From Pseudomonadales bacterium (GTDB lineage Bacteria > Pseudomonadota > Gammaproteobacteria > Pseudomonadales > Azotimanducaceae), in the NCBI GenBank assembly GCA_028281005.1, contig JANQKS010000039.1:1-63697 (forward strand): 63,697 bases of DNA, in the 5' to 3' direction. The position numbers and the translations under genes are program-made. Below the pieces are notes generated by a model. That model was given only the letters and a program-made list of their open reading frames with translations, was not told the DNA's origin and ran no database searches. Shown here piece by piece: positions 1 through 6,579 of this stretch; within the stretch, counting starts at the first letter, position 1, and each line of letters starts with the position of its first letter.

Positions 1-558
1 AATCCACGCGCCCGTGAAGGGCGCGACAAGACGCCTCGGGACGGTTCTATACCACAGGACATGTTTCAATCCACGCGCCCGTGAAGGGCGCGACGCACCA
101 TCTTCGATGCTACCCCGTGGGATGGGAAGTTTCAATCCACGCGCCCGTGAAGGGCGCGACAGAAACAGACCCCTTCAAACACGGGAGATGGCCTGTTTCA
201 ATCCACGCGCCCGTGAAGGGCGCGACAAGACGCCTCGGGACGGTTCTATACCACAGGACATGTTTCAATCCACGCGCCCGTGAAGGGCGCGACACCTGCT
301 TGTGAGGCTGCAAACTCCCAAGCCTGGTTTCAATCCACGCGCCCGTGAAGGGCGCGACGGCAGGCGCAATACGATCTTGCAGGGGTTTAGTGTTTCAATC
401 CACGCGCCCGTGAAGGGCGCGACTTGAAAACAAAGGCAATATCTTCATCACCACCGAAGTTTCAATCCACGCGCCCGTGAAGGGCGCGACTTCGGGACTG
501 ATGCGACTTACCCACCAGAAGCCATCGTTTCAATCCACGCGCCCGTGAAGGGCGCGAC
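1..558 (-). CRISPR. Type I-C CRISPR array, 9 repeats (first cut by window edge), 8 spacers
   Basis: A 32-bp repeat recurs at 63, 129, 195, 262, 327, 392, 459 and 527, with a partial copy at 1-27. On the plus strand it starts GTTTCAATCCAC and ends GGGCGCGAC. Read on the minus strand it starts GTCGCGCCC and ends TGGATTGAAAC, the usual type I-C form, with a 7-bp GC stem (CGCGCCC/GGGCGCG). Spacers are 33-36 nt. Transcription is inferred to run leftwards, in the same direction as the cas genes, with the leader at 559-734, so the spacer at 491-526 is the youngest. All complete repeats look identical. The spacer at 28-62 is identical to that at 227-261. The array continues beyond the left edge. Confidence 0.98.
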
Positions 559-734
559 CGCACCAGTATAATATACTGATTTAGTTCGATAAATTCGTAC
601 TTCCGCGCTAACCCGGCCCCAAATGCTCATTGAAGGCGTTGGGCTCGAAAGCCATTCAAAATATATTGTTAAAGAACAAGAACTTATATTATCGCTAACC
701 TTCCAGACTTTTTATGAGAACGGCAGTTTAGCGA
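559..734 (-). promoter_or_regulatory. CRISPR leader between cas2 and the array
   Basis: AT-rich non-coding stretch between the cas2 stop and the first repeat, where leaders normally sit. Directly next to the first repeat is a perfect inverted repeat CAGTATA-A-TATACTG (564-578). Further upstream are AT tracts that could hold a promoter for the pre-crRNA and sites for integration host factors, but I could not fix a -35/-10 pair. Open frames here are short and look non-coding. Confidence 0.7.
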
Positions 735-1028
735 TTACAAAATCAGGTTATCCCGCAACGGGTCGGCCGTTGATTTTGCGCCAAGATGTTCTACTCGTTT
801 TCTGCCATTCTTGCCCAGAAAATAAAACCGGAGACTGTCTTCTTCAGGATCATAGATCGCTTCCAGTTCAGCTTTGAAGGCGGTGAACTGCGCCGGGTCA
901 ACTTCACACTCGAATACAGAGTTTTGAACTCTAACGCCATAATCGAGGCATACCTTGGCAATACTTCTGAGTCGCCGCTGCCCGCCTTCGGCAATCACAC
1001 TGACATCATAGGTAATCAGGACCAGCAT
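735..1028 (-). CDS. cas2: CRISPR-associated endonuclease Cas2
   Basis: 97 aa, the usual size for Cas2. It starts MLVLITYDV, the first beta strand with the conserved Asp of the ferredoxin-like fold, and continues with the helix QRRLRSIAKVCLDYG and the strand SVFECEVD. Cas2 dimers bridge two Cas1 dimers in the spacer integration complex. The ATG overlaps the cas1 stop codon by one base (TAATG), so the two are translationally coupled. It is the last gene of the operon before the leader. Confidence 0.97.
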   Translation of the reverse strand: MLVLITYDVSVIAEGGQRRLRSIAKVCLDYGVRVQNSVFECEVDPAQFTAFKAELEAIYDPEEDSLRFYFLGKNGRKRVEHLGAKSTADPLRDNLIL

Positions 1029-2044
1029 TACTTGGCTAGAAATGGCGGATAGTATTGCGTATCACCACGAATATGTCTTGCCAGCAACATAGCTTGACAA
1101 TGTGGCAATAAGCCAATGGGAACCGATTCCTTCAAATATGGGTGAATGATCTCCACCTGCTTTCTCTCCTGATAAGCGGCCAGAAACCGCTTTCTTGCGT
1201 CATCGGAGAGGTTAACCGCCCCGCTCGCTTCGGTCTCGAAATCCTTCAATGCCAACTGCTTTCGATTAATCAGAGTAAGTACAAAACGATCGGCCCAGGC
1301 CGCTCTGAATTCTTCCAGTAAATCCAGCGCCAGACTGGCGCGCCCCGGTCGGTCCTTGTGTAGGAAACCCACGTAAGGATCGAGCCCAACCCCCACCAGC
1401 GCCGAAACACATTCTTGTGTTATCAATGAATATGTAAAAGACAGCAAGGCATTGACAGGGTCGGTTGGTGGGCGGCGAAAACGACCACCAAAGGCAAATC
1501 CCGAACCACGCACCAACTCGTCGAACACACCGAAGTAAACCGATGCGGCCTCGCCCTCTATGCCTCTTGCTTGGTCGACACTCTTTGCCTGCTTTGCCCG
1601 GCGGCAACTGACGGAAAGGCTGTCTACCACTGCCGCCAATTTTGCATTGTCACCGTGATTGCGGATCTCCCGTTGCAACACGGATCGACTGTTGGCTACT
1701 TTTACGGCGACAATCAAGCGTGCAATGGCGTTACACTTTTCTTCATCGTCCGCCCAGCGATATTGCGCTCTTCGCAACAACACATTGCCAACCGGCTTTC
1801 CTTCGACACGCGCCAGATAACGCCCGTACTCCGTGTAGAAACTCAAGCCGATAGTCTTCTCGACACAGAAACCCATCAAGAACGGTGATACGGAGACCTG
1901 GCCGAAACAATGGATGTTGCCAATATTGATGGCAGGGAACTGGCCCAACTTTTCATCGCCCTGCTTGATGACGATGGTTTCCCGCTCTTTGTGCAGATAG
2001 CTCTCCTGCCGTGTGATGTAGAGTGTATTAAGCAGTTTTTTCAT
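1028..2044 (-). CDS. cas1: CRISPR-associated integrase Cas1 (type I-C)
   Basis: 338 aa from the ATG at 2044 (MKKLLNTLYITRQ). A longer frame exists upstream, but this start makes an ATGA overlap with the cas4 stop and matches Cas1 N-termini. The N-terminal beta domain is followed by the helical metal-dependent nuclease/integrase domain. The segment ALLSFTYSLITQECVSALVGVG is typical of Cas1, with the catalytic Glu/His region downstream (HPYLKESVPIG near the C-terminus). Cas1 integrates new spacers at the leader-proximal repeat together with Cas2; Cas4 trims prespacers and selects the PAM. Confidence 0.97.
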   Translation of the reverse strand: MKKLLNTLYITRQESYLHKERETIVIKQGDEKLGQFPAINIGNIHCFGQVSVSPFLMGFCVEKTIGLSFYTEYGRYLARVEGKPVGNVLLRRAQYRWADDEEKCNAIARLIVAVKVANSRSVLQREIRNHGDNAKLAAVVDSLSVSCRRAKQAKSVDQARGIEGEAASVYFGVFDELVRGSGFAFGGRFRRPPTDPVNALLSFTYSLITQECVSALVGVGLDPYVGFLHKDRPGRASLALDLLEEFRAAWADRFVLTLINRKQLALKDFETEASGAVNLSDDARKRFLAAYQERKQVEIIHPYLKESVPIGLLPHCQAMLLARHIRGDTQYYPPFLAK

Positions 2045-2652
2045 TCGTCTATTCGTTCTACATAACGCGCGGACCAGTCCTGTCGAAATATCCCCGGCTG
2101 ACATAAATCAATCAGCGAGCAGGCACGGCAACGTTTCTTGTTATCGGTCGGTGGAGGCGTCTGCTCGTTGGCAAGAACCTCCCGAGCGCCCTCGATGGTT
2201 GCAACGGTCGTTCGCCGTAATGCGTCATCCAACATCACGGTTTCACGCCGGCGCACTTCCCAATACCAGATGGCCCCCTCCAATACCTCGGCGCTCTTCA
2301 TTTCTTCGAGACACAGCGCCTGAGCGCAGAGCTGTATTCTGTCCCAGTCTTCAGTCTTGGGTTTGCCCCGCTTGTATTCAACGGGAAAATAGCGAACGGG
2401 ATCACCGGATTCTATTTCCAGTAAATCCATTTTCCCCCGTAACCGATATCGCTGCGAGATAAGCTGTATGCCCCGCTCGTAACGCAAAGCGCCGCGCTGC
2501 TCTTTCTCACCCGAATCCACGCGTTCGTGCAGCAGACGTCCCTCGGCGGTAAAACGGTTTTCCGCCCACGCTTGCTCAACATGAATCAAGGCAAACTGGC
2601 GCGGGCAATAGGCGTAGTGTTGCAGCGCAGAAATGGCGATATAGTCATCCAT
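2041..2652 (-). CDS. cas4: CRISPR-associated exonuclease Cas4
   Basis: 203 aa. A RecB-type nuclease with an iron-sulfur cluster: an N-terminal Cys (YAYCPRQFAL) and three C-terminal cysteines (KKRCRACSLIDLC) would bind [4Fe-4S]. The nuclease core shows HERVDSG and EYKRGKPK (the E-x-K element). In type I-C systems Cas4 acts with Cas1-Cas2 to process prespacers in a PAM-dependent way. The gene overlaps cas1 by 4 bp. Upstream, where cas7 would usually follow directly, lies a decayed hicAB pair. Confidence 0.96.
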   Translation of the reverse strand: MDDYIAISALQHYAYCPRQFALIHVEQAWAENRFTAEGRLLHERVDSGEKEQRGALRYERGIQLISQRYRLRGKMDLLEIESGDPVRYFPVEYKRGKPKTEDWDRIQLCAQALCLEEMKSAEVLEGAIWYWEVRRRETVMLDDALRRTTVATIEGAREVLANEQTPPPTDNKKRCRACSLIDLCQPGIFRQDWSARYVERIDE

Positions 2653-2669
2653 GTCTACTCGCTCGAGAA

Positions 2670-2894
2670 TTAACGGCCCTCGTCAGCCGAGGCAAGTAAC
2701 TGCTTAGTTGCCATGACGATGAGAGCGCTTCGCGTCATGTGATGCGTCGCGGCGTAAAGCTCCAGAGCTTCCTGAACATTTTTCGGAATATCCCCATAAT
2801 TATCGGCCGCAGAAAAACAGCCCGCAAAATCAGGCAGGGTTACTCCATGAGCATGCTGCTCATCACCTAAATGCACATACGCCAGATAAGTCAT
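2670..2894 (-). pseudogene. HicB-like antitoxin, shortened by internal deletion
   Basis: 74 codons from ATG 2894, preceded by GGGAG. The N-terminal half (YLAYVHLGDEQHAHGVTLPDFAGCFSAAD, roughly residues 3-32) is the partial RNase H fold of HicB antitoxins. The end (HHMTRSALIVMATKQLL) resembles the C-terminal DNA-binding segment of HicB. HicB proteins are normally about 110-140 aa, so the middle (roughly 40-60 residues) appears to be missing, with the two ends joined in frame around ELYAATHH. It lies between the hicA remnant and cas4, inside the cas operon. It may still be translated. Confidence 0.7.
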
Positions 2895-2895
2895 G

Positions 2896-3000
2896 TCACC
2901 ACTCCCAACCTGCTTGACGATAAGCGTTGCGCAGAGTATCCGTGGGCAAGTCCTTACTCGAATGTGGCACGACGACATGACCTGGCTTATGAAACTGCAT
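2896..3000 (-). pseudogene. HicA toxin remnant (C-terminal half)
   Basis: 34 codons starting MQFHKPGHVVVPH and continuing SSKDLPTDTLRNAYRQAGW. This is the second half of the HicA mRNA-interferase fold, including the VTVPH-like strand and the closing helix. The N-terminal helix and the catalytic His of the GSHH-type motif are absent. It starts directly downstream of cas7, with an AAGGAA ribosome-binding site that probably served the start of a complete gene. One base separates its stop from the hicB-like start. As a toxin it should be dead. Confidence 0.7.
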
Positions 3001-3013
3001 TAGTACCGTTCCT

Positions 3014-3871
3014 TTACTGGAGCATGGTAATAAGCTGAACACCCGCTGGCATATCGTTTTCGTCTACGGAAACTTGATAGTCCGCAAAAGCTCTGGGGGT
3101 TTCACCCCCGGATCTATGAATGTTGACACGATCAAAAAGGTCATGTGCTTGGGCATTACCCAACTTGCTATCATGCCTAAATACGTAAAGGCCACGGGCT
3201 GTCATCTCTCCACGGGCCGCCGAACGGTCATGGTCAAACATATTGATTAATGCCTGCCAGAATACCTCCAGATCCTTGTCATTAAACTCGGTTTGTGCCG
3301 CCAAGTGCGCCGAAATAAAACCATGGCAGCGATATAAACCGTAAGGCACTGTCGCCTTGCGCCCCATTGTGCGGTTATCTCCTGACTGAGCTTCAGCTTC
3401 CTTTTCTGTTGCAACAGCCATTCGCGTAATCGAATGTTCCTGAGCAAATATCGGGTCAATTGAGCGCGAGAAAGTTAGCTGAACCGGACCGCGAACTTGG
3501 CCTGCGTTGTCACCTGTACTCATGACTGCGCCAAATGTCCGAATGTCATAATACTTTTGACACATCCACCCCCTTGCTGCGGCAGTTTTTTCCCCCTTCT
3601 CTTTGCCCTTAACTGATTCCTGCTGATGCGCTTCAGCAATCAGGTTGTTGAGAACAGCCTTTTCTTTGATGAAAATATCGCAGCCCGAGGTGCCAGCTTG
3701 TGTCATCTCCACAAAGTTACGCACTTTGCGTTTTAAACAAACATCAGTCGTAAGGCCCTGCCCCGTTTCCGGGTCAATGCGGGGCATATTCCCAGCATCC
3801 GGATCTCCGTTAGGGTTGCCATCCTTTACGTCAAACAGGTAAACGAAATCGTAGCGGTTATTAATACTCAT
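3014..3871 (-). CDS. cas7: Cascade backbone subunit Cas7 (Csd2 family, type I-C)
   Basis: 285 aa. It starts with an AAGGA site 8 nt upstream of the ATG. The N-terminal [22 protein letters not shown] is the strongly conserved signature of the I-C/I-B Cas7 group. The middle holds [31 protein letters not shown], also typical. Several copies coat the spacer part of the crRNA, and their thumbs displace every sixth base of the crRNA-DNA duplex. It lies 27 bp after cas8c. Confidence 0.97.
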   Translation of the reverse strand: MSINNRYDFVYLFDVKDGNPNGDPDAGNMPRIDPETGQGLTTDVCLKRKVRNFVEMTQAGTSGCDIFIKEKAVLNNLIAEAHQQESVKGKEKGEKTAAARGWMCQKYYDIRTFGAVMSTGDNAGQVRGPVQLTFSRSIDPIFAQEHSITRMAVATEKEAEAQSGDNRTMGRKATVPYGLYRCHGFISAHLAAQTEFNDKDLEVFWQALINMFDHDRSAARGEMTARGLYVFRHDSKLGNAQAHDLFDRVNIHRSGGETPRAFADYQVSVDENDMPAGVQLITMLQ

Positions 3872-3898
3872 GATTGTGTCCTTGCTCTAGCAATAAAT

Positions 3899-4276
3899 TT
3901 AGGAAGATGACTGATCGCCCGATTGCTTCTTGGGTATAAAGAAGTCCTGCCGTTGGTGGTAATAACCAATAGCGAAGCTGCTCTGCTCAGGCAGCGAAAA
4001 CTGACTGGGTAATCGGGATGGTAGCTTGCCAACAATCTCCCCTAGTAATTTTTCTTTATTGACGCGGTGACTTTTTTCAAGCTTGGCTAAATGGTGGTTC
4101 TTCAGCCTGTCCAGAATACTAAAGACATTAACCGGGCTACTGCTGATTGCACCGTAATATCGATCTTTGATTGTTGCATTCAGGCCGGGGTGGGATTCCT
4201 CTTGTATTTTTTCGAGAGCGGCGAACCACCGGCCCAGCACATAAGAGGTATCCGTATTATTCAAATCAAGCGCCAT
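3899..4276 (-). CDS. cas11c: Small Cascade subunit Cas11c translated from an internal start in cas8c
   Basis: The last 125 codons of cas8c can be translated on their own from ATG 4276 (MALDLNNTDTSYVLGRW), which is preceded by a good ribosome-binding site (ACGGAGCTTACT-ATG). In other type I-C systems a separate small subunit of this size, made from an internal start in cas8c, is an established part of Cascade. The segment is helical and basic (LDRLKNHHLAKLEKSHRVNKEKL), as expected for Cas11, which holds the displaced DNA strand. The initiation itself is inferred. Confidence 0.7.
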   Translation of the reverse strand: MALDLNNTDTSYVLGRWFAALEKIQEESHPGLNATIKDRYYGAISSSPVNVFSILDRLKNHHLAKLEKSHRVNKEKLLGEIVGKLPSRLPSQFSLPEQSSFAIGYYHQRQDFFIPKKQSGDQSSS

Positions 4277-5635
4277 AGTAAGCTCCGTTAACGATGATTG
4301 TGATTGACGAATTTGACGGTTCAGAAACGCCTTGATAATTGCAGCTCGGGGAAAACTGACCCTTTGCTCTGCCTTATTGCGACGCACCGCCGCTGCAAGC
4401 AGCGTGTAAGGATAGGGTTGATTGTCCATGATGCTGCGAGCAACCTCACCTGAAAGATTCGGGGGTAAATTACTCAGCTTGTACTCCAGGCACAGATGCG
4501 ATAACAGGCGCGGAAGAGGAATCTCCGGAACTTCCTGTGGCGGATGGGCGATACAAATATCCTCGTAGTGCTGGCGGATATTATTCGAAATTTCTCTGAT
4601 CGTGGAGACCTTCCAAAATCGCACAGATATTCGCGAAGCGTTTGGCGCCAGTCCCAAAACATAAAACCGTTGATTATCTTCTTCTGAAACCCGGCTACCC
4701 CTGCGGAATGCTTCCAATGCACTTTTAACCTTCCGCACATTCTTATTGGGGTCGTCTTTTTTGCTTGTTTTTTCCGGCAGTGACATCACCTGAGCAAAGG
4801 CATTTTCAATCTCCGTGTCACCTTTCTCGCTCCAGAAGACCGTCGATGTATCGCCAAGTTGAATGCGCTGTGGCGAACCTTTGCGCAACAGATAATTTAA
4901 GGACTCTGTATATCTAAATGCAGACTCGCTACCTATTGGGGAATTCTCCCCCTGCTTTTTTTTGAAAGATGTAAAAGCTTCTAGGTTGAATGAAACAATA
5001 TTTGCACCGGAGCTTTGTGCTCCCCAGACGCCCTTAATTGGTGGATGCAGGCGTTCTGATACCATTTTCTGACCAGTAACTAGACACGTCTGCCGAGCAT
5101 CGGAAGATCCAGACTCAGAAATCAACTTTATGGCTTCGCGAACAGGCTTTCGTTCACAAACAAGTTGTTTGTCTTTATTTATTTTGAAACTCACATTTGG
5201 ATTTTTCTGAAAAAAATCAACATCAAAATCCGTACGTTTCCGCAACACCTGACAATCTAGCTTCCCCAAAAAAAGCTTTACTGCCTGTACTCCGATATCT
5301 TCCAAGTCAATTTGATTAATGCGATCAATAAACGCTTGGTGCTGTTTAGCGACACGTTCCGGCTTACCATCCTCACGCATCAGACCAAGAGCGTATTCCG
5401 CATTATCCCAAAGCAGGTTAGCCGCAACGCCAGATGTTTTCTTAATAGCCTTTGGCACAACATAAATGGTGCCTGTATTGTTATCGGTATTTGTGCGAAT
5501 CTGATGGATCTCACCAGTCTCCGTCAATTCGATAATGACCGGGATTGCCTTGCGTTCAAATCCGAATTCAGCAAGTTCTCCCGGATGAGCATCCTGCATG
5601 CGCTCATAATATTCATTCAAAGCTTGTAATATCAT
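3899..5635 (-). CDS. cas8c: Large Cascade subunit Cas8c (Csd1)
   Basis: 578 aa from ATG 5635 (MILQALNEYYERM), which overlaps the cas5 stop as ATGA. A 40-codon upstream extension of the open frame overlaps cas5 and is not used. The N-terminal LNEYYERM and the central VLGLAPNASRISVRFW are typical of Csd1. Cas8c recognises the PAM (TTC in characterised I-C systems) and starts R-loop formation. The base composition of this gene is more AT-rich than the flanking chromosomal genes, which fits a horizontally acquired locus. Confidence 0.95.
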   Translation of the reverse strand: MILQALNEYYERMQDAHPGELAEFGFERKAIPVIIELTETGEIHQIRTNTDNNTGTIYVVPKAIKKTSGVAANLLWDNAEYALGLMREDGKPERVAKQHQAFIDRINQIDLEDIGVQAVKLFLGKLDCQVLRKRTDFDVDFFQKNPNVSFKINKDKQLVCERKPVREAIKLISESGSSDARQTCLVTGQKMVSERLHPPIKGVWGAQSSGANIVSFNLEAFTSFKKKQGENSPIGSESAFRYTESLNYLLRKGSPQRIQLGDTSTVFWSEKGDTEIENAFAQVMSLPEKTSKKDDPNKNVRKVKSALEAFRRGSRVSEEDNQRFYVLGLAPNASRISVRFWKVSTIREISNNIRQHYEDICIAHPPQEVPEIPLPRLLSHLCLEYKLSNLPPNLSGEVARSIMDNQPYPYTLLAAAVRRNKAEQRVSFPRAAIIKAFLNRQIRQSQSSLTELTMALDLNNTDTSYVLGRWFAALEKIQEESHPGLNATIKDRYYGAISSSPVNVFSILDRLKNHHLAKLEKSHRVNKEKLLGEIVGKLPSRLPSQFSLPEQSSFAIGYYHQRQDFFIPKKQSGDQSSS

Positions 5636-6288
5636 CGCCTTACATCCTTGCTTTCCGGTGATGGCACATTTACCGTTCCCTGTTCTAGCTGGGCGTGGAA
5701 AAACATGGGTGTTGGATTTTCGGCATCTTCGAAGTTCATGTCGTACAGCATCCAACCTAAATCCCGATTTTCGCTAATGGCGGGTGCTTGCTCGGTTAAC
5801 TGCTCAGGCTCGATGTAACGAAAACCCGCCGAAAATTCCCGTGTTCCCAGATAGGGCTGGTTAAAACACTGTCCTTTACGAGCACGGCGCTTAAACATTT
5901 CGGCAAATTTGGGATAAGTATCCTCAGGTGAGCTGCCCTGATTTCCATGTTGTAAATGAAACCGGGCATATAATCGATAAGCCACGTCGCGAAGAAGCAG
6001 TCCAGCCCGCTGCTGGCGCTCGTCTTCGATAAAAATATGTGGTTTGCGTTGACTGGCGATACCCGCCACTTCATTTCGGCGAATATTGATCCAGCGGATG
6101 GGCTTAAGCACCTCTATTTTTTCGATTTGCCACCTTATGGCAGGCTTCCACAGAATGGCTTCGAAGATTGCCCGTGCCGCCGAAGGCGTCATTACGTCGT
6201 AAGACACCCGCTCCACCTTCATTTCCGGTCGGGTAAAACAGGCAAAATCGCCGCAAACCTCAAGACAAAACAACTCTTGGCTGGGCAT
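5632..6288 (-). CDS. cas5c: Cas5 (Cas5d/Cas5c), pre-crRNA endonuclease of type I-C Cascade
   Basis: 218 aa from ATG 6288 (MPSQELFCLEVCGDFACFTRPEMKVERVSYDVMTPSAAR), with GGGAGATAG just upstream. The frame extends 12 codons further up, but this start has the ribosome-binding site. The N-terminal strand and the VERVSYDVMTPSAARAIFEAILWKP block are characteristic. Type I-C has no cas6; Cas5 cuts the repeat at the base of its hairpin and stays on the 11-nt 5' handle. It is the first gene behind the promoter at 6418-6446 and the crRNA-like leader RNA. Confidence 0.96.
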   Translation of the reverse strand: MPSQELFCLEVCGDFACFTRPEMKVERVSYDVMTPSAARAIFEAILWKPAIRWQIEKIEVLKPIRWINIRRNEVAGIASQRKPHIFIEDERQQRAGLLLRDVAYRLYARFHLQHGNQGSSPEDTYPKFAEMFKRRARKGQCFNQPYLGTREFSAGFRYIEPEQLTEQAPAISENRDLGWMLYDMNFEDAENPTPMFFHAQLEQGTVNVPSPESKDVRR

Positions 6289-6321
6289 AGCTATCTCCCT
6301 AGCAATCAAACTATGAGATGC

Positions 6322-6411
6322 CATTCCCAGAGGACGGGCCTCTGAGAATGCACCAAAAGCAATATGAATGTTTCAATCCACAACAAAAAGGCTGCTTGAC
6401 CTAATGCCGAC
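6322..6411 (-). ncRNA. crRNA-like leader RNA of the cas5-cas8c-cas7 operon (putative Cas-regulating guide)
   Basis: On the minus strand the predicted transcript starts near 6411. It soon contains GTGGATTGAAAC (6381-6370), identical to the last 12 nt of the CRISPR repeat and including the whole 11-nt crRNA 5' handle. Counted from its GTC at 6400, this pseudo-repeat is 31 nt against 32 for the real one, though its stem half has diverged. A spacer-like stretch follows from 6369. At 6350-6322 there is a strong hairpin, 12 bp (CATTCTCAGAGG/CCTCTGGGAATG, one G-U) with a 5-nt loop, which could stand in for the 3' repeat stem. The cas5 ribosome-binding site lies downstream. The role as a guide is inferred from the match described for 6438-6456. 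Confidence 0.65.
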
Positions 6412-6425
6412 GAAGTGAATATACT
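6396..6425 (+). promoter_or_regulatory. Possible divergent promoter overlapping the cas5 promoter
   Basis: On the plus strand TTGACC (6396-6401) and TATACT (6420-6425) are separated by 18 bp, close to the sigma70 consensus. Its -10 overlaps that of the cas5 promoter on the other strand. A transcript would start near 6432 and run through the protospacer into the small open frame at 6457. A guide-bound Cascade on 6420-6453 would block both promoters. Confidence 0.4.
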
Positions 6426-6446
6426 GCAGTTATCTTTCAAATGCAA
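6418..6446 (-). promoter_or_regulatory. Sigma70-like promoter of cas5-cas8c-cas7 and the crRNA-like RNA
   Basis: On the minus strand TTGCAT (6446-6441) and TATATT (6423-6418) are separated by exactly 17 bp. The predicted start of transcription is near 6411, 11 nt before the pseudo-repeat and about 123 nt before the cas5 ATG. It implies that cas5-cas2 can be expressed separately from cas3. Confidence 0.6.
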
Positions 6447-6456
6447 TTTGAATGAA
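6438..6456 (-). promoter_or_regulatory. Predicted protospacer and TTC PAM over the cas5 promoter -35 box
   Basis: Minus-strand TTC (6456-6454) is followed by ATTCAAATTGCATTTG (6453-6438). The first 16 nt of the spacer-like stretch of the crRNA-like RNA are ATTCATATTGCTTTTG. They differ only at positions 6 and 12, which Cascade flips out and does not read. TTC is the known type I-C PAM. The -35 box TTGCAT lies inside the match, and a 34-nt Cascade footprint would reach the -10 box. Pairing stops after position 16, which should allow binding and repression but not Cas3 cutting. Confidence 0.65.
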
Positions 6457-6579
6457 ATGATTGATTTTCCCGGCATGATTGACGCCCTATCTCGAATGCC
6501 TGAACGGCGCTTTTGGGGCGTAGTAATCAGCTTGACCACTATTGCGTTCGCCGATGCACTCATTTTATTCATTAAATAA
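6457..6579 (+). CDS. Putative 40-aa single-helix hydrophobic peptide
   Basis: Short frame between cas3 and cas5, opposite to the cas genes. It starts MIDFPGMIDALSRMPERR, followed by a hydrophobic stretch of about 22 residues (FWGVVISLTTIAFADALILF) ending in IK. One transmembrane helix after a double Arg and a terminal Lys resembles type I toxin peptides. Its stop overlaps the cas3 stop region on the opposite strand. A divergent promoter-like pair lies upstream, but I see no good ribosome-binding site. By analogy with CreTA modules it could be a toxin held down by guide-bound Cascade; this is speculative. Confidence 0.25.
   Translation: MIDFPGMIDALSRMPERRFWGVVISLTTIAFADALILFIK

Noticed and set aside
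14-313. Open frames of 67-89 codons across the array on both strands
   Set aside because: They are translations of the CRISPR repeats (periodic NPRAREGRD and VAPFTGAWIET peptides), not genes.
6306-6572. 88-codon minus-strand frame between cas3 and cas5
   Set aside because: It runs through the promoter, the repeat fragment and the hairpin, has no recognisable domain and is better explained as non-coding regulatory sequence.
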